Shown here: positions 54,597 to 64,000 of the stretch, in pieces
How the letters are laid out: every line of letters begins with the position of its first letter
Numbering within the stretch: the first letter of the stretch is position 1
Source of the DNA: Stutzerimonas stutzeri
GTDB lineage: Bacteria > Pseudomonadota > Gammaproteobacteria > Pseudomonadales > Pseudomonadaceae
Assembly: GCF_018138085.1 (NCBI RefSeq)
Contig: NZ_CP073105.1
Coordinates: 4,030,001 to 4,094,000 of the forward strand
Direction of reading: 5' to 3'
Length of the DNA stretch: 64,000 nucleotides
Translations under genes and position numbers: made by a program
The notes under the pieces: generated by a model
Databases searched by the model: none
What the model was told of the DNA's origin: nothing
What the model saw: only the letters and a program-made list of their open reading frames with translations

Positions 54597-55322
54597 ATGG
54601 TTTTGCGAATATTCCCATCGCAGCGATTGGCTTTGCTGCTAGTACTGCTCGCCGTTCTGCAACTCAGTGGCTGCGCCGTTTCCCCGCGCCTGAAACCAAG
54701 CGACCAGCCAAGCGTTGCTCGCAAAACCTTTGTCATCACTGGTGCCTCCAGTGGCTTCGGCCGCGGCGTGGCGCTCAAGCTTGCCGCTCTGCAAGGCGAC
54801 GTGGTGCTAGCGGCCCGCCGGACCGACGTGCTCGAAGAACTGGCCGCGCAGATACGCATGGCTGGAGGATCGGCACTGGTGGTGACCACCGACGTGAGCA
54901 ACCCGAACGAGATGCAGGACTTGGCACGAGCCGCCATCGAGCGTTTCGGCAGGATCGACGTTTGGATTAACAACGCTGCGGTCGGAGCGCTGGGTCGTTT
55001 CGAGGACGTTCCCGTCGAGGACCATGCGCGGATCGTGGATGTCAATCTTAAGGGCATGATCTATGGCAGCCACGCAGCCATGCGCCAGTTCAGAGCTCAA
55101 GGCTTCGGCACGCTTGTCAACGTGGGCTCAGTCGAGAGCGAGATACCGCTGGCTTATCATGCCTCCTCCGCAGCGACCAAAGGTGGCGTCATAAATCTCG
55201 GCGCGGCAATCGCTGAGGAGATTCGCCTGAGCGGTAGCGAGACCATCAATGTCGCCACCGTCATGCCCTGGGCTGTGGACACACCGTTTCTGGGAATCAA
55301 TTTGCCCTTTCTAGTTCATTGA
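54597..55322 (+). pseudogene. Truncated SDR-family protein with lipoprotein-like N-terminus
   Basis: A 241-codon remnant. An unusual lipobox-like start (LQLSGC, C26) precedes a classical SDR core: TGASSGFGRGVAL, NNAA, S178. The expected catalytic motif YAATK is SAATK (S191, codon TCC at 55167), so the tyrosine is lost. After AVDTPF the family sequence stops and the frame ends inside the 3' end of the convergent DUF305 gene, removing the C-terminal part. Probably inactive. High GC compared with neighbouring island genes. Confidence 0.75.
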
Positions 55323-55752
55323 TCAGGGACTTCATTTCTGCGATTTCTCGGCGCTGAGCGTCGATGATTTCGTCAGCTAACTTGCGGACGCGAGGATCTG
55401 AAATCTGAGCTCGTTCACTTGTTAGGATTGCTATGGAATGGTGGGGGATCATGGCCTTCATGTAGTCCGTGTCGTCTACCGTCGCTTGCCCACGTACAAG
55501 CCATAGTGCAATGGTAAAAGCTACTGCACTTCCTGCCAATATCGCTAGGTTTACTGACTTACGCTTATACATGTTGAGCATGAATGCGAGCATGACTACT
55601 GCCATTACCGCGCCCATCACTAATGCCATCCAAGCGCGAGTCTCGCTCCAAAAAACATGCTCGAACGAGTAAGTATTTAAGTACATCACGCCATACATAA
55701 TGATCGTAGACGTGGCTACCATCGCTGCAAAGCGCCAGTAAGACATTTGCAT
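55297..55752 (-). CDS. DUF305-domain membrane protein
   Basis: A 151-residue protein with three N-terminal membrane helices (to about 88) and a C-terminal DUF305 (ferritin-like) segment: DDTDYMKAMIPHHSIAILTSERAQ ... EIAEMKSLINELE. The MIPHH motif is a probable metal site. DUF305 proteins often sit with copper or heavy-metal genes; their role is unknown. Its upstream CopR box (55888) supports copper induction. Confidence 0.87.
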   Translation of the reverse strand: MQMSYWRFAAMVATSTIIMYGVMYLNTYSFEHVFWSETRAWMALVMGAVMAVVMLAFMLNMYKRKSVNLAILAGSAVAFTIALWLVRGQATVDDTDYMKAMIPHHSIAILTSERAQISDPRVRKLADEIIDAQRREIAEMKSLINELERAN

Positions 55753-55887
55753 AGTTAGACCTCTTTAATGATTGCTGCTGGATCGGCGACTCAACGTGTT
55801 CGCGCAGCCCTGCTTAGAAGTGGCTTTCGAATGCTCTCCTAAAAACGGACAAGCCGAAGATGATGAGGTTTCGATTTTTTGAGAAGC

Positions 55888-55901
55888 TTACAAAAATGTA
55901 A
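55888..55901 (-). promoter_or_regulatory. CopR box upstream of the DUF305 gene
   Basis: TTACA-AAAA-TGTAA, identical in its core to the copA box, 136 bases upstream of the DUF305 start on the minus strand. Its surrounding AAGCTTACAAAAATGTAATC also matches the copA-upstream site, which suggests a duplicated promoter segment. Confidence 0.72.
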
Positions 55902-56296
55902 TCATCGACCGCTTTAAGACCGGCTTAAAGCGCTGCCAGCGCTGTACTACGCGTAATGTTCCCCTGAACTAATCAATCGCTAATAGCTTATAAGCAGACA
56001 ATACCAACGTCGCGCTATGGACCACTGCGCGAAAGAGCGGGCCCACTAAGATGGCCTTCAAGCCTTGAGACCCGACTACTCGGCTTAGCAAGCCCAAAGA
56101 GTTATCGTGAGCAATAGAACACTCGGAGAGAACAATTCAGCACCCAGCATATGCCACGTTCTTGTCGAGTGTGACCGCAGGGTTAGTATTCGCACATTAG
56201 ATGTGTGGCGGCTAAGACGGCTGGGTGTAGCTGGCTCCAAAACTGAGCGGCGAGGTTATTCTGTCCCAAGCCGCGCCTTTCGTGGCGCGCGGGACC
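55902..56296. other. Gene-poor spacer in the copper island
   Basis: No supportable gene. An open frame at 56107-56469 (plus strand) has no recognisable features, and its last third lies antisense to the next gene. Confidence 0.35.
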
Positions 56297-57964
56297 TCAC
56301 TCACTTTGAAACAACAGACCTTCGATTCGATCATGTTCTTCCGGTGTTGGCAGGGCAGATGAGTCAACATTGCCAATACTATTTGGCTGACCATTTTCTG
56401 GTGGGCCAACTTCAGGGTGGTAGGCGCCATCTGCGTCGAAAGCAACCCAGCCGTACAATTCTCGGATGACTTCGGAAGGATGGCCATCTTCCATTGCCAC
56501 ATACCAGTCCGCCAATCGGAAACGCTTACCGGCAAGCTTAGAAGTAGCCATTTCGGCTCGAACCAGCGCCAGATATAGCGGGTGCGGCAGTTCCTCTACG
56601 GCGCCGGTTTCGTCGAGCAAGAACGTGAACGAGGCGTGCGACCGTTGCTCTGTAGAACCGGCTCGCTCCTCTTCCTCGCCTAAGGTAAAAACGGGAGCAA
56701 AACCGCCCCCCTCTGTTCTGAAGTTGGTCGTCTGGCCTTGGTAGACCCTGGCAGCGTTCCACTGCACCTCGCCAGCATAAGCGTAAGCGCGCAGATCAAA
56801 CTTCATCGATCGTACCTGAGGGTCGGCGACGATTCTACGCTCGCCAGGAGCTACAAGGGACTGGGCCACGTAGTTTCCGCCAACGATTTCTTCCCAAACG
56901 CGCTTGGTGAGCTTGTCTCCTCGGTATGCACCGCGACTACCATACCCGCTGACAGGCTTGAAAAAGAGGCTACGGCGGTTTTGCCACAGGTGCTCTGCAT
57001 TACCATGCCCGACAGGAACGGTAAGCGGGACGTATTGGGCCAATACGGTTCGGATTTGCTGATCAACGCCAATCTCTTCCAAAAAACGTGCGTTGGTTAG
57101 GTCAACCAACCTGCGTTTGTCGGCGTAAAGGGCATAGGCCTGAGGGTGTGGCGTTACCGTCACGACATCAGCCAAATAAGCGCTGCGCAGCGCGCTGCAA
57201 TTGTCGCCTTCCAGATAGAAATCGGTGAATCGGTTGTAGACGAGATCCACAGGCTTTCCGTCGACCAAGAGGGACTCGTTGTGAAAGGCCAGATCGGCTG
57301 GGTCTGCGATTAGGCAGTCGATTCCTGCTGACTCGAATAACCGCTGAAAAAGAAGGAACTCCGGATACAGATATTGGGCTTGTGGGCTTTCATCCAAGAT
57401 CACCACGCGCGTGAGCGGACGTTGCTCGCCGCTCGTAGACCATTCCTGGGCGAACATATCCAGAATCGAACGCTCGAAGCCGCCGGGTCCTTCCTGACCT
57501 GGCGAAAGCCCGACTACGCCGCTGCAACAACTACGCTGCGCGCGGGCGAGCAATACGTTTAGCATCGCTCCGCCCGCATTTGTGTTTATTTCGATGAGCC
57601 CAAGCTTGTCATCATCCAGATGGAAGTCGTAGCCAAAGAAGACGCCGCGCGCGCCCCGAGGATCGTGTCGGGCAATAGGAGGTGCAGAATCCAGAGCATG
57701 CTCACGCCAACCCGGCGAGCTCACGGTCTGCTCGATGGCCTGAATAACCTCATTAACCTGGCGCAGCCGCAAGGATGAAACAAAGACCGGTCGTGCTGCA
57801 AACACATGAGGGCAACGTGACTTCAATAGCTCCGACAGCTCTGAATTCCCAAGCTGTTCGGTCAATGAGTTTACGAGCGCAGCTTGATCTAGGCTTACGC
57901 AGAAGCACGCTTCGTTGAGCGCTGCGGCTGTCGTACCGCATTTTCTCGATGAGGACGCTTGCAC
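56297..57964 (-). CDS. ATP-grasp-like protein of unknown function
   Basis: A 555-residue soluble protein. FFKPVSGYGSRGAYRG (about residues 335-350) looks like the ATP-grasp phosphate/glycine loop with Lys, and a downstream KFDLRAYAYAGEVQWNAARVYQG resembles the metal- and ATP-binding strands. An N-terminal region with ARGVFFGYDFHLDDDKLGLIEINTNAGG recalls ATP-grasp N-terminal or glutathionylspermidine-synthase-like folds. GTG start at 57964 with GGAGG upstream. Such ligases join a carboxylate to an amine; the product is unknown. Its place in a copper island suggests a peptide- or thiol-type metal ligand, purely as inference. Confidence 0.6.
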   Translation of the reverse strand: MQASSSRKCGTTAAALNEACFCVSLDQAALVNSLTEQLGNSELSELLKSRCPHVFAARPVFVSSLRLRQVNEVIQAIEQTVSSPGWREHALDSAPPIARHDPRGARGVFFGYDFHLDDDKLGLIEINTNAGGAMLNVLLARAQRSCCSGVVGLSPGQEGPGGFERSILDMFAQEWSTSGEQRPLTRVVILDESPQAQYLYPEFLLFQRLFESAGIDCLIADPADLAFHNESLLVDGKPVDLVYNRFTDFYLEGDNCSALRSAYLADVVTVTPHPQAYALYADKRRLVDLTNARFLEEIGVDQQIRTVLAQYVPLTVPVGHGNAEHLWQNRRSLFFKPVSGYGSRGAYRGDKLTKRVWEEIVGGNYVAQSLVAPGERRIVADPQVRSMKFDLRAYAYAGEVQWNAARVYQGQTTNFRTEGGGFAPVFTLGEEEERAGSTEQRSHASFTFLLDETGAVEELPHPLYLALVRAEMATSKLAGKRFRLADWYVAMEDGHPSEVIRELYGWVAFDADGAYHPEVGPPENGQPNSIGNVDSSALPTPEEHDRIEGLLFQSE

Positions 57965-58069
57965 GGGAACCTCCAGAACCAAACATACAGCTTCGAAAGT
58001 CTCGGCCTCTTTCGGTTCAGCCTGGCGTTTCTATGAGCGTAGGTCAGGGTCGTTGCTGGCACTCTGCCA

Positions 58070-59443
58070 TTAACTAGACATAAGCTTTGGAAGCGTCATT
58101 GTGAAAGTCGTATGCCCCTCAGCTGATTCGCAAGCGATGCGCCCTTTGTGCGCTTCGACTATCGAACGAGTGATAGCCATGCCGAGGCCCGCATTCATGG
58201 TGGTTCCTTCGCGCCTTGCGGTGTCGACCCTATAGAATCGATCAAACACTCGGGCCTGAAGCTCGGCTGGAATCGTTGTGCCTCGGTTGGATATGGCTGT
58301 GCAAACCGAGCCACCGCTCTCGCTTATTTCAACGCTGATGGTGCTGCCTTCCTCTGCATATCGAACTGCGTTAGAGACTATGTTTGAGACGGCCCGTCTC
58401 AGCATCGATTTATCGCCATGTACCGATCCATCGCCTGAAAGCGCGATTTCTACCTTTTTGTCCTCGGCTGCAAGCTCGTAATATTCGATAACGCTCGCGG
58501 TAATCTCAGCCATGCTGGCATCTTCGGCATTGGGCGTAATCTTCCCGTTGTCCGCCTTGGCGAGGAATAGCATGTCATCGACCATCTTTGACATGCGCCT
58601 AAGTTCTTCGAGGGCGGAATACAAAATGTCTTTGTAGTCGGTATTCTCGCGGTCGCGCAAGAGCGCGACCTCCATTTGGGTAAGCATGCTGTTCAGCGGC
58701 GTTCTTAGCTCATGCGCGATATCCGCTGAGAAACCTGACAATCTGAGAAAAGAGTCGTCCAAGCGCGAAAGCATTTCGTTGAAGTTGTCTACGAGTTCAT
58801 GCAGCTCGCCTGGCACCGACTCGGTTGGAATTCTGGTATCTAAGCAGTGGGCGGTTACCGTAGAAGAAGTCTTGGACAGTTCGTCTATTGGTTTTAAGCC
58901 TTTCCTGATCAGAACAACACCTAACGCGCCACTCAGAAGTGCACTAACGACAAGCGTATAAGCAAACCACTGCTGAATCATATCGAAGAAGTGGATTCGG
59001 TGCGTTACATCCAAAGCCAAATAGATAACAGTGTCCTGCCCTTCTACCCACCGATTTACTTTTCTGGTAATTCCGCTGTACTGGTGGCCACCGAAACTTA
59101 CCGTCCAGCGTTCCTCTTGGATGTCTGTGACAAGAGGTAGCAAGCTCTCAGACAGATTGTGATGGGAGTAAACCGTCTTACCGTCTACTACAACCGCAGT
59201 CGCGAAGCCAAAGGAGTGCTCAATAACGGCATCGATCCTTGAAGCGGTCTCAGGCCCGAATGCTGAGCTGTTGAGTAGCGTACGCTCTACTGCAGCGGCC
59301 TTTTCATTAAGCACTTGTGCATCTTTGCGTTCGAAATGGAGCTGACAAAAATAATTAAAGCTGATTGCGGCCGCCAGCAGCACAACCGTAACCACGAGCA
59401 TGAAAGCTATCGCCATTCTGCTCGTCAGTGACACTTTTCCCAT
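58070..59443 (-). CDS. copS: Copper sensor histidine kinase CopS
   Basis: A 457-residue heavy-metal sensor kinase: TM1 (about 10-33), periplasmic sensor (34-160), TM2 (161-180), HAMP, H-box FSADIAHELRTP (H244), then N (NIVSNAVRYAEEG) and G boxes (GLGMAITRSIVEAHKG). The sensor loop has Met and His near the TMs, e.g. SHHN and HRIHFFDM. It is the likely partner of CopR although 10 kb away. Start at 59443 (MGKVSLTSRM). A terminator just upstream isolates it from the cus-side genes. Confidence 0.9.
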   Translation of the reverse strand: MGKVSLTSRMAIAFMLVVTVVLLAAAISFNYFCQLHFERKDAQVLNEKAAAVERTLLNSSAFGPETASRIDAVIEHSFGFATAVVVDGKTVYSHHNLSESLLPLVTDIQEERWTVSFGGHQYSGITRKVNRWVEGQDTVIYLALDVTHRIHFFDMIQQWFAYTLVVSALLSGALGVVLIRKGLKPIDELSKTSSTVTAHCLDTRIPTESVPGELHELVDNFNEMLSRLDDSFLRLSGFSADIAHELRTPLNSMLTQMEVALLRDRENTDYKDILYSALEELRRMSKMVDDMLFLAKADNGKITPNAEDASMAEITASVIEYYELAAEDKKVEIALSGDGSVHGDKSMLRRAVSNIVSNAVRYAEEGSTISVEISESGGSVCTAISNRGTTIPAELQARVFDRFYRVDTARREGTTMNAGLGMAITRSIVEAHKGRIACESAEGHTTFTMTLPKLMSS

Positions 59444-59472
59444 CAGTACGGTCCTGGTTAGGCCATCAAGCA

Positions 59473-59505
59473 CAAAAAAGCAGGTGGGGCACCCCCCACC
59501 TGCTT
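59473..59505 (-). terminator. Intrinsic terminator between the small Met/His gene and copS
   Basis: A 12-bp perfect stem (59478-59489 with 59494-59505, core AAGCAGGTGGGG) with a 4-base loop, followed on the minus strand by TTTTT. It ends transcripts of the upstream small-protein genes. Confidence 0.88.
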
Positions 59506-59533
59506 CGATCATTGTTACTCACACCCTCATATC

Positions 59534-59764
59534 CTATGCTGCGTCTGGATTTTCGCCATTTTGCGAGTGGTCGGCTTTGGCGGCCCCCATCATCTCACGA
59601 CACTCTTTCATCATTCCACGCATGTCACCCATCATTTCCATATGCTTGTCGCCGCTCATCATGCCGGTTTCTGAATGGCTTTGGTCCGCTTTATCTGCCG
59701 CTGCGAAACTCAGTCCGCTCGCCAAGGTGATTGCGATTGCTGTAACGGTGATGGCCTTTCGCAT
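59534..59764 (-). CDS. Small Met/His-rich periplasmic protein
   Basis: A 76-residue protein with a signal peptide (to about AAADKA) and a mature helix rich in Met (HMEMMGDMRGMMKECREMM), plus His and one Cys. Metal binding is likely. It follows the small membrane-protein gene by 23 bases and is bounded by the terminator. The family is not named with certainty. Confidence 0.72.
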   Translation of the reverse strand: MRKAITVTAIAITLASGLSFAAADKADQSHSETGMMSGDKHMEMMGDMRGMMKECREMMGAAKADHSQNGENPDAA

Positions 59765-59787
59765 GTTAAATCTCCAAGTTCAGTGGG

Positions 59788-60045
59788 TTATTCGCTTTTG
59801 CTTAACAAGGTGTTTTCGCCAACGTTGGGCTCCTTGGGCTTGTCGCACTTACCGCTAGACATATGCTTCATGCATACGACCATCATCAACAAGCAGGGCA
59901 AGAGAAAGAGCAGGCTTGGCAGCGTTGTTGCCAACGCCGCAGTGCTTTGGTTCAGTAGCATGTAGCCAACCACAGCTGCGGTTAACCCCGTTACGACCGG
60001 ATTGCGCTGCAGTACGCTTTTAATCTTGGATATTATGCTGCTCAT
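59788..60045 (-). CDS. Small membrane protein with C/M motif (DUF2933-like)
   Basis: An 85-residue protein with two hydrophobic segments (VTGLTAAVVGYMLL; TTLPSLLFLLPCLLMMVVCM). The second ends in CMKHMSSGKC, which offers Cys, Met and His ligands, as in DUF2933-type proteins of copper islands. Function unknown. It is in one leftward transcription unit with the genes on either side (gaps 23 and 32 bases). Confidence 0.68.
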   Translation of the reverse strand: MSSIISKIKSVLQRNPVVTGLTAAVVGYMLLNQSTAALATTLPSLLFLLPCLLMMVVCMKHMSSGKCDKPKEPNVGENTLLSKSE

Positions 60046-60077
60046 CTAACTATCCCTCGGATATTAAGCTTGGCAGA

Positions 60078-60395
60078 TTAGCCATTGTTCACGCCAACTG
60101 GGGTGCTCAGGAACTCTACCGTATGGATCTTCCCGTCGGGGGTCTTGACCTTCATCTCATACGTCTGGACTTGGGCACTAGTTCTATAGTTTTGAATCAT
60201 TCGAGTCGTGCCGGTCGCCCCTGCAGGTGCGATGCTCAGCACTTGACCCTCTTTGACAAGCTCCTTAAGGGTGGGCTTTGCTCCTGCCGAGTCATTTAAG
60301 CGATTCAGCGTACGTTCGCTTCCGCCTTCGGCCATTGCAAGCGAGGAAGCAACGGTCAGAATAAAAGGAACGATTACTTTGGTTATGCGGTTCAT
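60078..60395 (-). CDS. PtrA-like small periplasmic protein
   Basis: A 105-residue exported protein: signal peptide to AMAEGG, then SERTLNRLNDSAG, the PtrA N-terminal block, and a beta-rich C-terminal part (YEMKVKTPDGKIHTVEFL). It is the second PtrA-N-terminal-family protein in the island. Start at 60395 by an AGAGG site 8 bases upstream. A CopR-like box is 72 bases upstream. Confidence 0.75.
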   Translation of the reverse strand: MNRITKVIVPFILTVASSLAMAEGGSERTLNRLNDSAGAKPTLKELVKEGQVLSIAPAGATGTTRMIQNYRTSAQVQTYEMKVKTPDGKIHTVEFLSTPVGVNNG

Positions 60396-60466
60396 GGTTT
60401 GCACCTCTTGGTTAGTTGATGCCTGTAGATTAAAGGCTTGCTACTTACAAGAAGCTGTTGCCAAGG

Positions 60467-60480
60467 TTACAAAGCGGTAA
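60467..60480 (-). promoter_or_regulatory. CopR-box-like site upstream of the PtrA-like gene
   Basis: TTACA-AAGC-GGTAA, one mismatch from the TTACA-N4-TGTAA dyad. It is placed to control the leftward group of small copper genes (60395 to 59534). Confidence 0.5.
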
Positions 60481-60537
60481 TCGCTTCATTCTCGTGTTGG
60501 TACGACCGCCGCGCCTGCGGCGGTCGCTTTCTGCTCT

Positions 60538-60894
60538 TTACTGCTTTTCGATGCGCGTAATGGTGGAATTCATACCTTTCGAGGAGAACTCGAATTCGAC
60601 CTGGTCCCCTTCTTTCAGCGTTTGGAGCTGATCAGGCTTTGCTTTGAAGCCCATCGTCATCGACGGCCAGCCCAACGCTTCGACCGGGCCGTGGGCAATG
60701 GTGACGGTTCCGCTCTCGGTGTTTACTTTCTTGACCGTACCTGTGGCTGTAGCGGTCTGTCCCGCCGACTTCTGGTCCATTGGCATGTTCATGCCTTTGT
60801 GATCCATCGGCATGCCGTCCATTGGCTCCTTGTCGGCGGCATAGGCGACTGGTACTAGGAAGAGTGAGGCAAGGGTGATGTGCTTGATGTTCAT
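60538..60894 (-). CDS. cusF: Periplasmic copper chaperone CusF
   Basis: A 118-residue protein: signal peptide (to AYAADK), a Met-rich linker ([17 protein letters not shown]), and an OB-fold CusF domain with the copper ligands in [18 protein letters not shown] (H, W, M, M). It delivers Cu(I)/Ag(I) to the CusCBA pump. The start overlaps the cusA stop (ATGA). The upstream in-frame extension is not coding. Confidence 0.93.
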   Translation of the reverse strand: MNIKHITLASLFLVPVAYAADKEPMDGMPMDHKGMNMPMDQKSAGQTATATGTVKKVNTESGTVTIAHGPVEALGWPSMTMGFKAKPDQLQTLKEGDQVEFEFSSKGMNSTITRIEKQ

Positions 60895-63800
60895 AGATGT
60901 TCTCCAGGGGAGTTGGTTGCGTGCTGGGCCTGCAATTGCCGGCGGCGCATCAGCAGGTAGGCTGCCGGCAGAACGAACAGGGAGAGCAACGGCGCGGTGA
61001 TCATCCCGCCCACCATGGGCGCGGCAATACGGCTCATGATTTCGCTGCCGGTCCCGCTGCCCCAAAGGATGGGCAGCAGGCCAGCGATGATCACGGCGAC
61101 GGTCATGGCCTTGGGGCGCACTCGCTGGACAGCACCTTCACGAATGGCGTCGAGCAGGACGCCTTCGCCATGGGCTCCAGCGTTAACCCGATCCGTCCAG
61201 GCGTTCTTCAAATACAGCAGCATAATGACGCCGAACTCAGCAGAAACGCCTGCCAGTGCGATGAATCCGATTCCTGTCGCTACGGATAGGTTGTACCCGA
61301 GCAGATATAGGAACCAGACGCCCCCGGTCAGAGCGAATGGCAGCGTAGCCATGATGAGCAGCGCCTCGCCAAAGCGGGCAAACGTTAGGTAGAGCAATAC
61401 AAAAATGATCAGCAAGGTAGCCGGAACGACGAGCTTCAGCTTCGCGTTAGCGCGCTCCATGAATTCGAATTGGCCGGAATAGCTGATGCTCATGCCGGAT
61501 TCGAGCTGGACCCCTTTGCTGATCTTTTCCCTCAGATCGCCCACCACAGCCGCCATGTCGCGGCCACGAACATCGACGTAAACCCAGCCCGACAGCCTTG
61601 CGTTTTCGCTTTTAAGCATGGGCGGTCCGTCTGTCACCTGTACTTTGGCCACGGTCCCCAACGTGATCTGGCTGCCTTGCGGCGTGTAGATCGGTAGGTT
61701 GCGCAGATCGGATATCGAGTCGCGCCACTCGCGGCCATAGCGGAGGTTGATCGGATACCTGGCGAGCCCTTCCACGGTTTCACCAATGGTTTGACCACCG
61801 ATGGCACCGGCCACGATCGATTGCACGTCCGCGATATTCAGGCCGTAGCGTGCGGCGGCGACACGATCGATATCCACATCGATATACCTGCCGCCGGTCA
61901 GTCTCTCAGCAAGCGCCGAACTGACCCCAGGCACCGTTTTGGCGATTGTTTCCACTGCCTGGGTGGCTTTGTCGATCTGTGCCAAGTCAGTGCCATACAC
62001 TTTCACCCCGATCGGGCTCTTGATACCCGTCGCCAGCATATCGATACGGTTTCGAATCGGCGGGATCCACAGATTGGCTAATCCAGGTACCTGTACGGTG
62101 CGATCCAACTCCTCAACCAGCTTGTCAGGCGTCATCCCAGGGCGCCATTGATCCTTCGGCTTGAACTGAATGGTCGTCTCGAACATTTCCAGCGGGGCGG
62201 GATCTGTAGCGGTGTCGGCTCGACCAGCCTTACCGAACACGTGTGCAACTTCTGGAACCGTTTTTATGAGCCGGTTCGTCTGCTGCAGTAGCTCAGAAGC
62301 CTTCTGAGCGGAGAGGCCTGGAAGCGCAGTGGGCATATAAAGGAGGTCACCTTCATCCAGCGGGGGCAAGAACTCCCCACCAAGGCGAGAGGCCGGCCAC
62401 AAGCCTGTCAGGAAGACCAGAACAGCCACCAGCAGAGTCATCTTGGGCCAGCGCAGTACCGCGTCCAGGGCCGGCTTGTAGATCCAGATGAGGCCACGGT
62501 TGAGTGGATTACGGTGTTCGTCAGGGATTTTGCCCCTGATCCAATACCCCATGAGCACCGGAACCAGCGTGACAGACAGGCCCGCGGCGGCTGCCATTGC
62601 ATAGGTTTTGGTGAACGCCAGTGGACCGAACAGCCGGCCTTCCTGCGCCTCCAGGGTGAACACTGGAATGAACGACAGCGTGATGATCAGCAGGCTGAAG
62701 AACAATGCCGGCCCCACTTCAACAGCCGCGTCAGTAATGACCTTCCAGTGCTCCTGGCCCTTCAAGGTGGAGTCAGGATGCCGCTTGTGCCAGGCCTCAA
62801 TGTGCTTGTGGCCGTTTTCGATCATGACGATTGCTGCATCGACCATCGCTCCGATGGCGATCGCGATGCCACCCAACGACATGATGTTGGCGTTGATGCC
62901 TTGCCGCTGCATGATCACAAAAGCAATCAGGATGCCGATCGGCAACGACACGATGGCGACCAACGACGAGCGCAGATGCCACAGAAAAATCGCGCAAACC
63001 AACGCAACGACAATGAACTCCTCGATGAGCTTGTGCGTGAGGTTTTCAACGGCACTGTCGATCAGCTTGCTACGGTCGTACGTCGTGACGATTTCGACGC
63101 CTTGGGGCAGGCTCGCTTTCAGCTCATCCAGTTTGGTCTGAACGGCAGCGATGGTTTCCCGAGCGTTCTTGCCGCTCCGCAGGATCACCACGCCGCCGAC
63201 TACCTCACCTTCACCGTCAAGCTCGCTGATGCCCCGGCGCATTTCCGGGCCGAGCTGGATATGCGCAACGTCCCCTAGCGTCACTGGCACGCCGCCGTCG
63301 AGACGCAAAGGAATGGCTCGAAAGTCTTTGAGTGTCTTGAGATACCCGGTCGCACGGACCATGAACTCGGTTTCTGCGAGTTCCAGAACACTCCCGCCGG
63401 TTTCACGGTTGGCTTCATCGATCGCCTTTGCAATCTGCTGCTGCGTCACGCCCCTGCTTGCCATGCGCACGGGATCCAGTACGACCTGATACTGCTTGAC
63501 CATCCCGCCTATGGGCGCGACTTCCGCCACGTTGGGCAGTGTCTTGAGCTCATAGCGCAGGAACCAATCTTGCAAAGAGCGCAGCTGCGAGAGGTCATGT
63601 TTGCCCGTTCGGTCTACCAAAGCATATTGGTAGATCCAGCCGACACCTGTGGCGTCAGGGCCCAAAGCGGGTTTGGCGGCGGCGGGAAGCCGACTCTGCA
63701 CCTGACTCAGGTACTCCAGCACCCGAGAACGGGCCCAATAGAGGTCGGTGCCGTCCTCAAACAGGACGTACACGTAGCTATCCCCGAAGAAGGAGTAGCC

Positions 63801-64000
63801 GCGGACCGTCTTTGCGCCGGGGACAGACAGCATGGTCGTCGTCAGTGGGTAGGTGACCTGATTCTCAACGATCTGGGGCGCCTGCCCGGGGTATGGCGTG
63901 CGGATGATGACCTGAACGTCGGAAAGGTCTGGCAATGCATCAACAGCGGTGTTTTTGACCGACCAGACACCCCAAGCCACCGCGAACACAGTAGCCAGCA
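60891..64000 (-). CDS. cusA: Copper/silver efflux RND permease CusA (5' end outside window)
   Basis: At least 1,035 residues of the inner-membrane RND pump; the N-terminal residues lie beyond the right edge. Recognisable blocks include [20 protein letters not shown] and the TM4 segment [19 protein letters not shown]. The three methionines of the CusA copper path are seen in [17 protein letters not shown] and IDMLATG. The stop overlaps cusF (ATGA), so chaperone and pump are co-translated; cusB/cusC should follow upstream outside the window. Confidence 0.96.
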   Translation of the reverse strand, partial: LATVFAVAWGVWSVKNTAVDALPDLSDVQVIIRTPYPGQAPQIVENQVTYPLTTTMLSVPGAKTVRGYSFFGDSYVYVLFEDGTDLYWARSRVLEYLSQVQSRLPAAAKPALGPDATGVGWIYQYALVDRTGKHDLSQLRSLQDWFLRYELKTLPNVAEVAPIGGMVKQYQVVLDPVRMASRGVTQQQIAKAIDEANRETGGSVLELAETEFMVRATGYLKTLKDFRAIPLRLDGGVPVTLGDVAHIQLGPEMRRGISELDGEGEVVGGVVILRSGKNARETIAAVQTKLDELKASLPQGVEIVTTYDRSKLIDSAVENLTHKLIEEFIVVALVCAIFLWHLRSSLVAIVSLPIGILIAFVIMQRQGINANIMSLGGIAIAIGAMVDAAIVMIENGHKHIEAWHKRHPDSTLKGQEHWKVITDAAVEVGPALFFSLLIITLSFIPVFTLEAQEGRLFGPLAFTKTYAMAAAAGLSVTLVPVLMGYWIRGKIPDEHRNPLNRGLIWIYKPALDAVLRWPKMTLLVAVLVFLTGLWPASRLGGEFLPPLDEGDLLYMPTALPGLSAQKASELLQQTNRLIKTVPEVAHVFGKAGRADTATDPAPLEMFETTIQFKPKDQWRPGMTPDKLVEELDRTVQVPGLANLWIPPIRNRIDMLATGIKSPIGVKVYGTDLAQIDKATQAVETIAKTVPGVSSALAERLTGGRYIDVDIDRVAAARYGLNIADVQSIVAGAIGGQTIGETVEGLARYPINLRYGREWRDSISDLRNLPIYTPQGSQITLGTVAKVQVTDGPPMLKSENARLSGWVYVDVRGRDMAAVVGDLREKISKGVQLESGMSISYSGQFEFMERANAKLKLVVPATLLIIFVLLYLTFARFGEALLIMATLPFALTGGVWFLYLLGYNLSVATGIGFIALAGVSAEFGVIMLLYLKNAWTDRVNAGAHGEGVLLDAIREGAVQRVRPKAMTVAVIIAGLLPILWGSGTGSEIMSRIAAPMVGGMITAPLLSLFVLPAAYLLMRRRQLQAQHATNSPGEHL

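Noticed and set aside
56107..56469. 120-codon plus-strand frame
   Set aside because: No recognisable features, no good ribosome site, and its last third is antisense to the ATP-grasp-like gene.

Overview
The window reads as a gammaproteobacterial chromosome of the Pseudomonas/Stutzerimonas (P. stutzeri-like) type. The evidence is high GC, the Pseudomonas gene order xseB-ispA-dxs and nrdR-ribD-ribE-ribBA-ribH-nusB-thiL-pgpA-ribA, and Pseudomonas-style REP palindromes. The genus assignment is inference; no rRNA is present.

Positions 1-40900 are mainly core genome. From left to right: mtfA and ppa; an AhpD-like protein; a stress-type block (manganese catalase, retropepsin-like zinc-protease family protein, SPW/VKOR membrane protein, SDR); a CadR-like regulator divergent from a cation-diffusion transporter over a 19-bp-spacer MerR-type promoter; isoprenoid genes; a cobalamin riboswitch with btuB and btuF; the riboflavin, nusB, thiL and pgpA block with an FMN riboswitch; nrdR; a TusA/YedE pair; cnoX; and a run of housekeeping and hypothetical genes. 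Two palindromic repeats of one family occur 2 kb apart, one of them inside the variable arm of the FMN riboswitch. A 130-bp REP-type array lies between cnoX and a HAD phosphatase.

From about 41000 the base composition and gene content become accessory. Positions 41402-44723 hold a three-gene operon: a cyclic-nucleotide-binding/TIR effector, a double-domain nucleotide cyclase (together a Pycsar-type anti-phage system), and, overlapping the cyclase by 4 nt, a protein with an E2 (ubiquitin-conjugating)-like motif plus a cysteine-rich SEC-C-like tail. I consider this the most interesting locus. It is followed by a small ribbon-helix-helix-like protein and a DUF499 ATPase whose 3' end has been cut off.

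The cut coincides with the start of a copper-resistance island (about 47584 to beyond 64000). It holds copR, PtrA-like peptides, copA, a Met/His-rich peptide, copB, a His-rich cytochrome c, a cysteine-rich copper-storage-like protein, a DUF305 membrane protein, an ATP-grasp-like protein, copS, small Met/His-rich proteins, cusF and most of cusA (5' end outside the window). Repeated TTACA-N4-TGTAA palindromes upstream of several of these genes look like CopR boxes tying the island into one regulon. A truncated SDR gene that has lost its catalytic tyrosine marks another junction inside the island.
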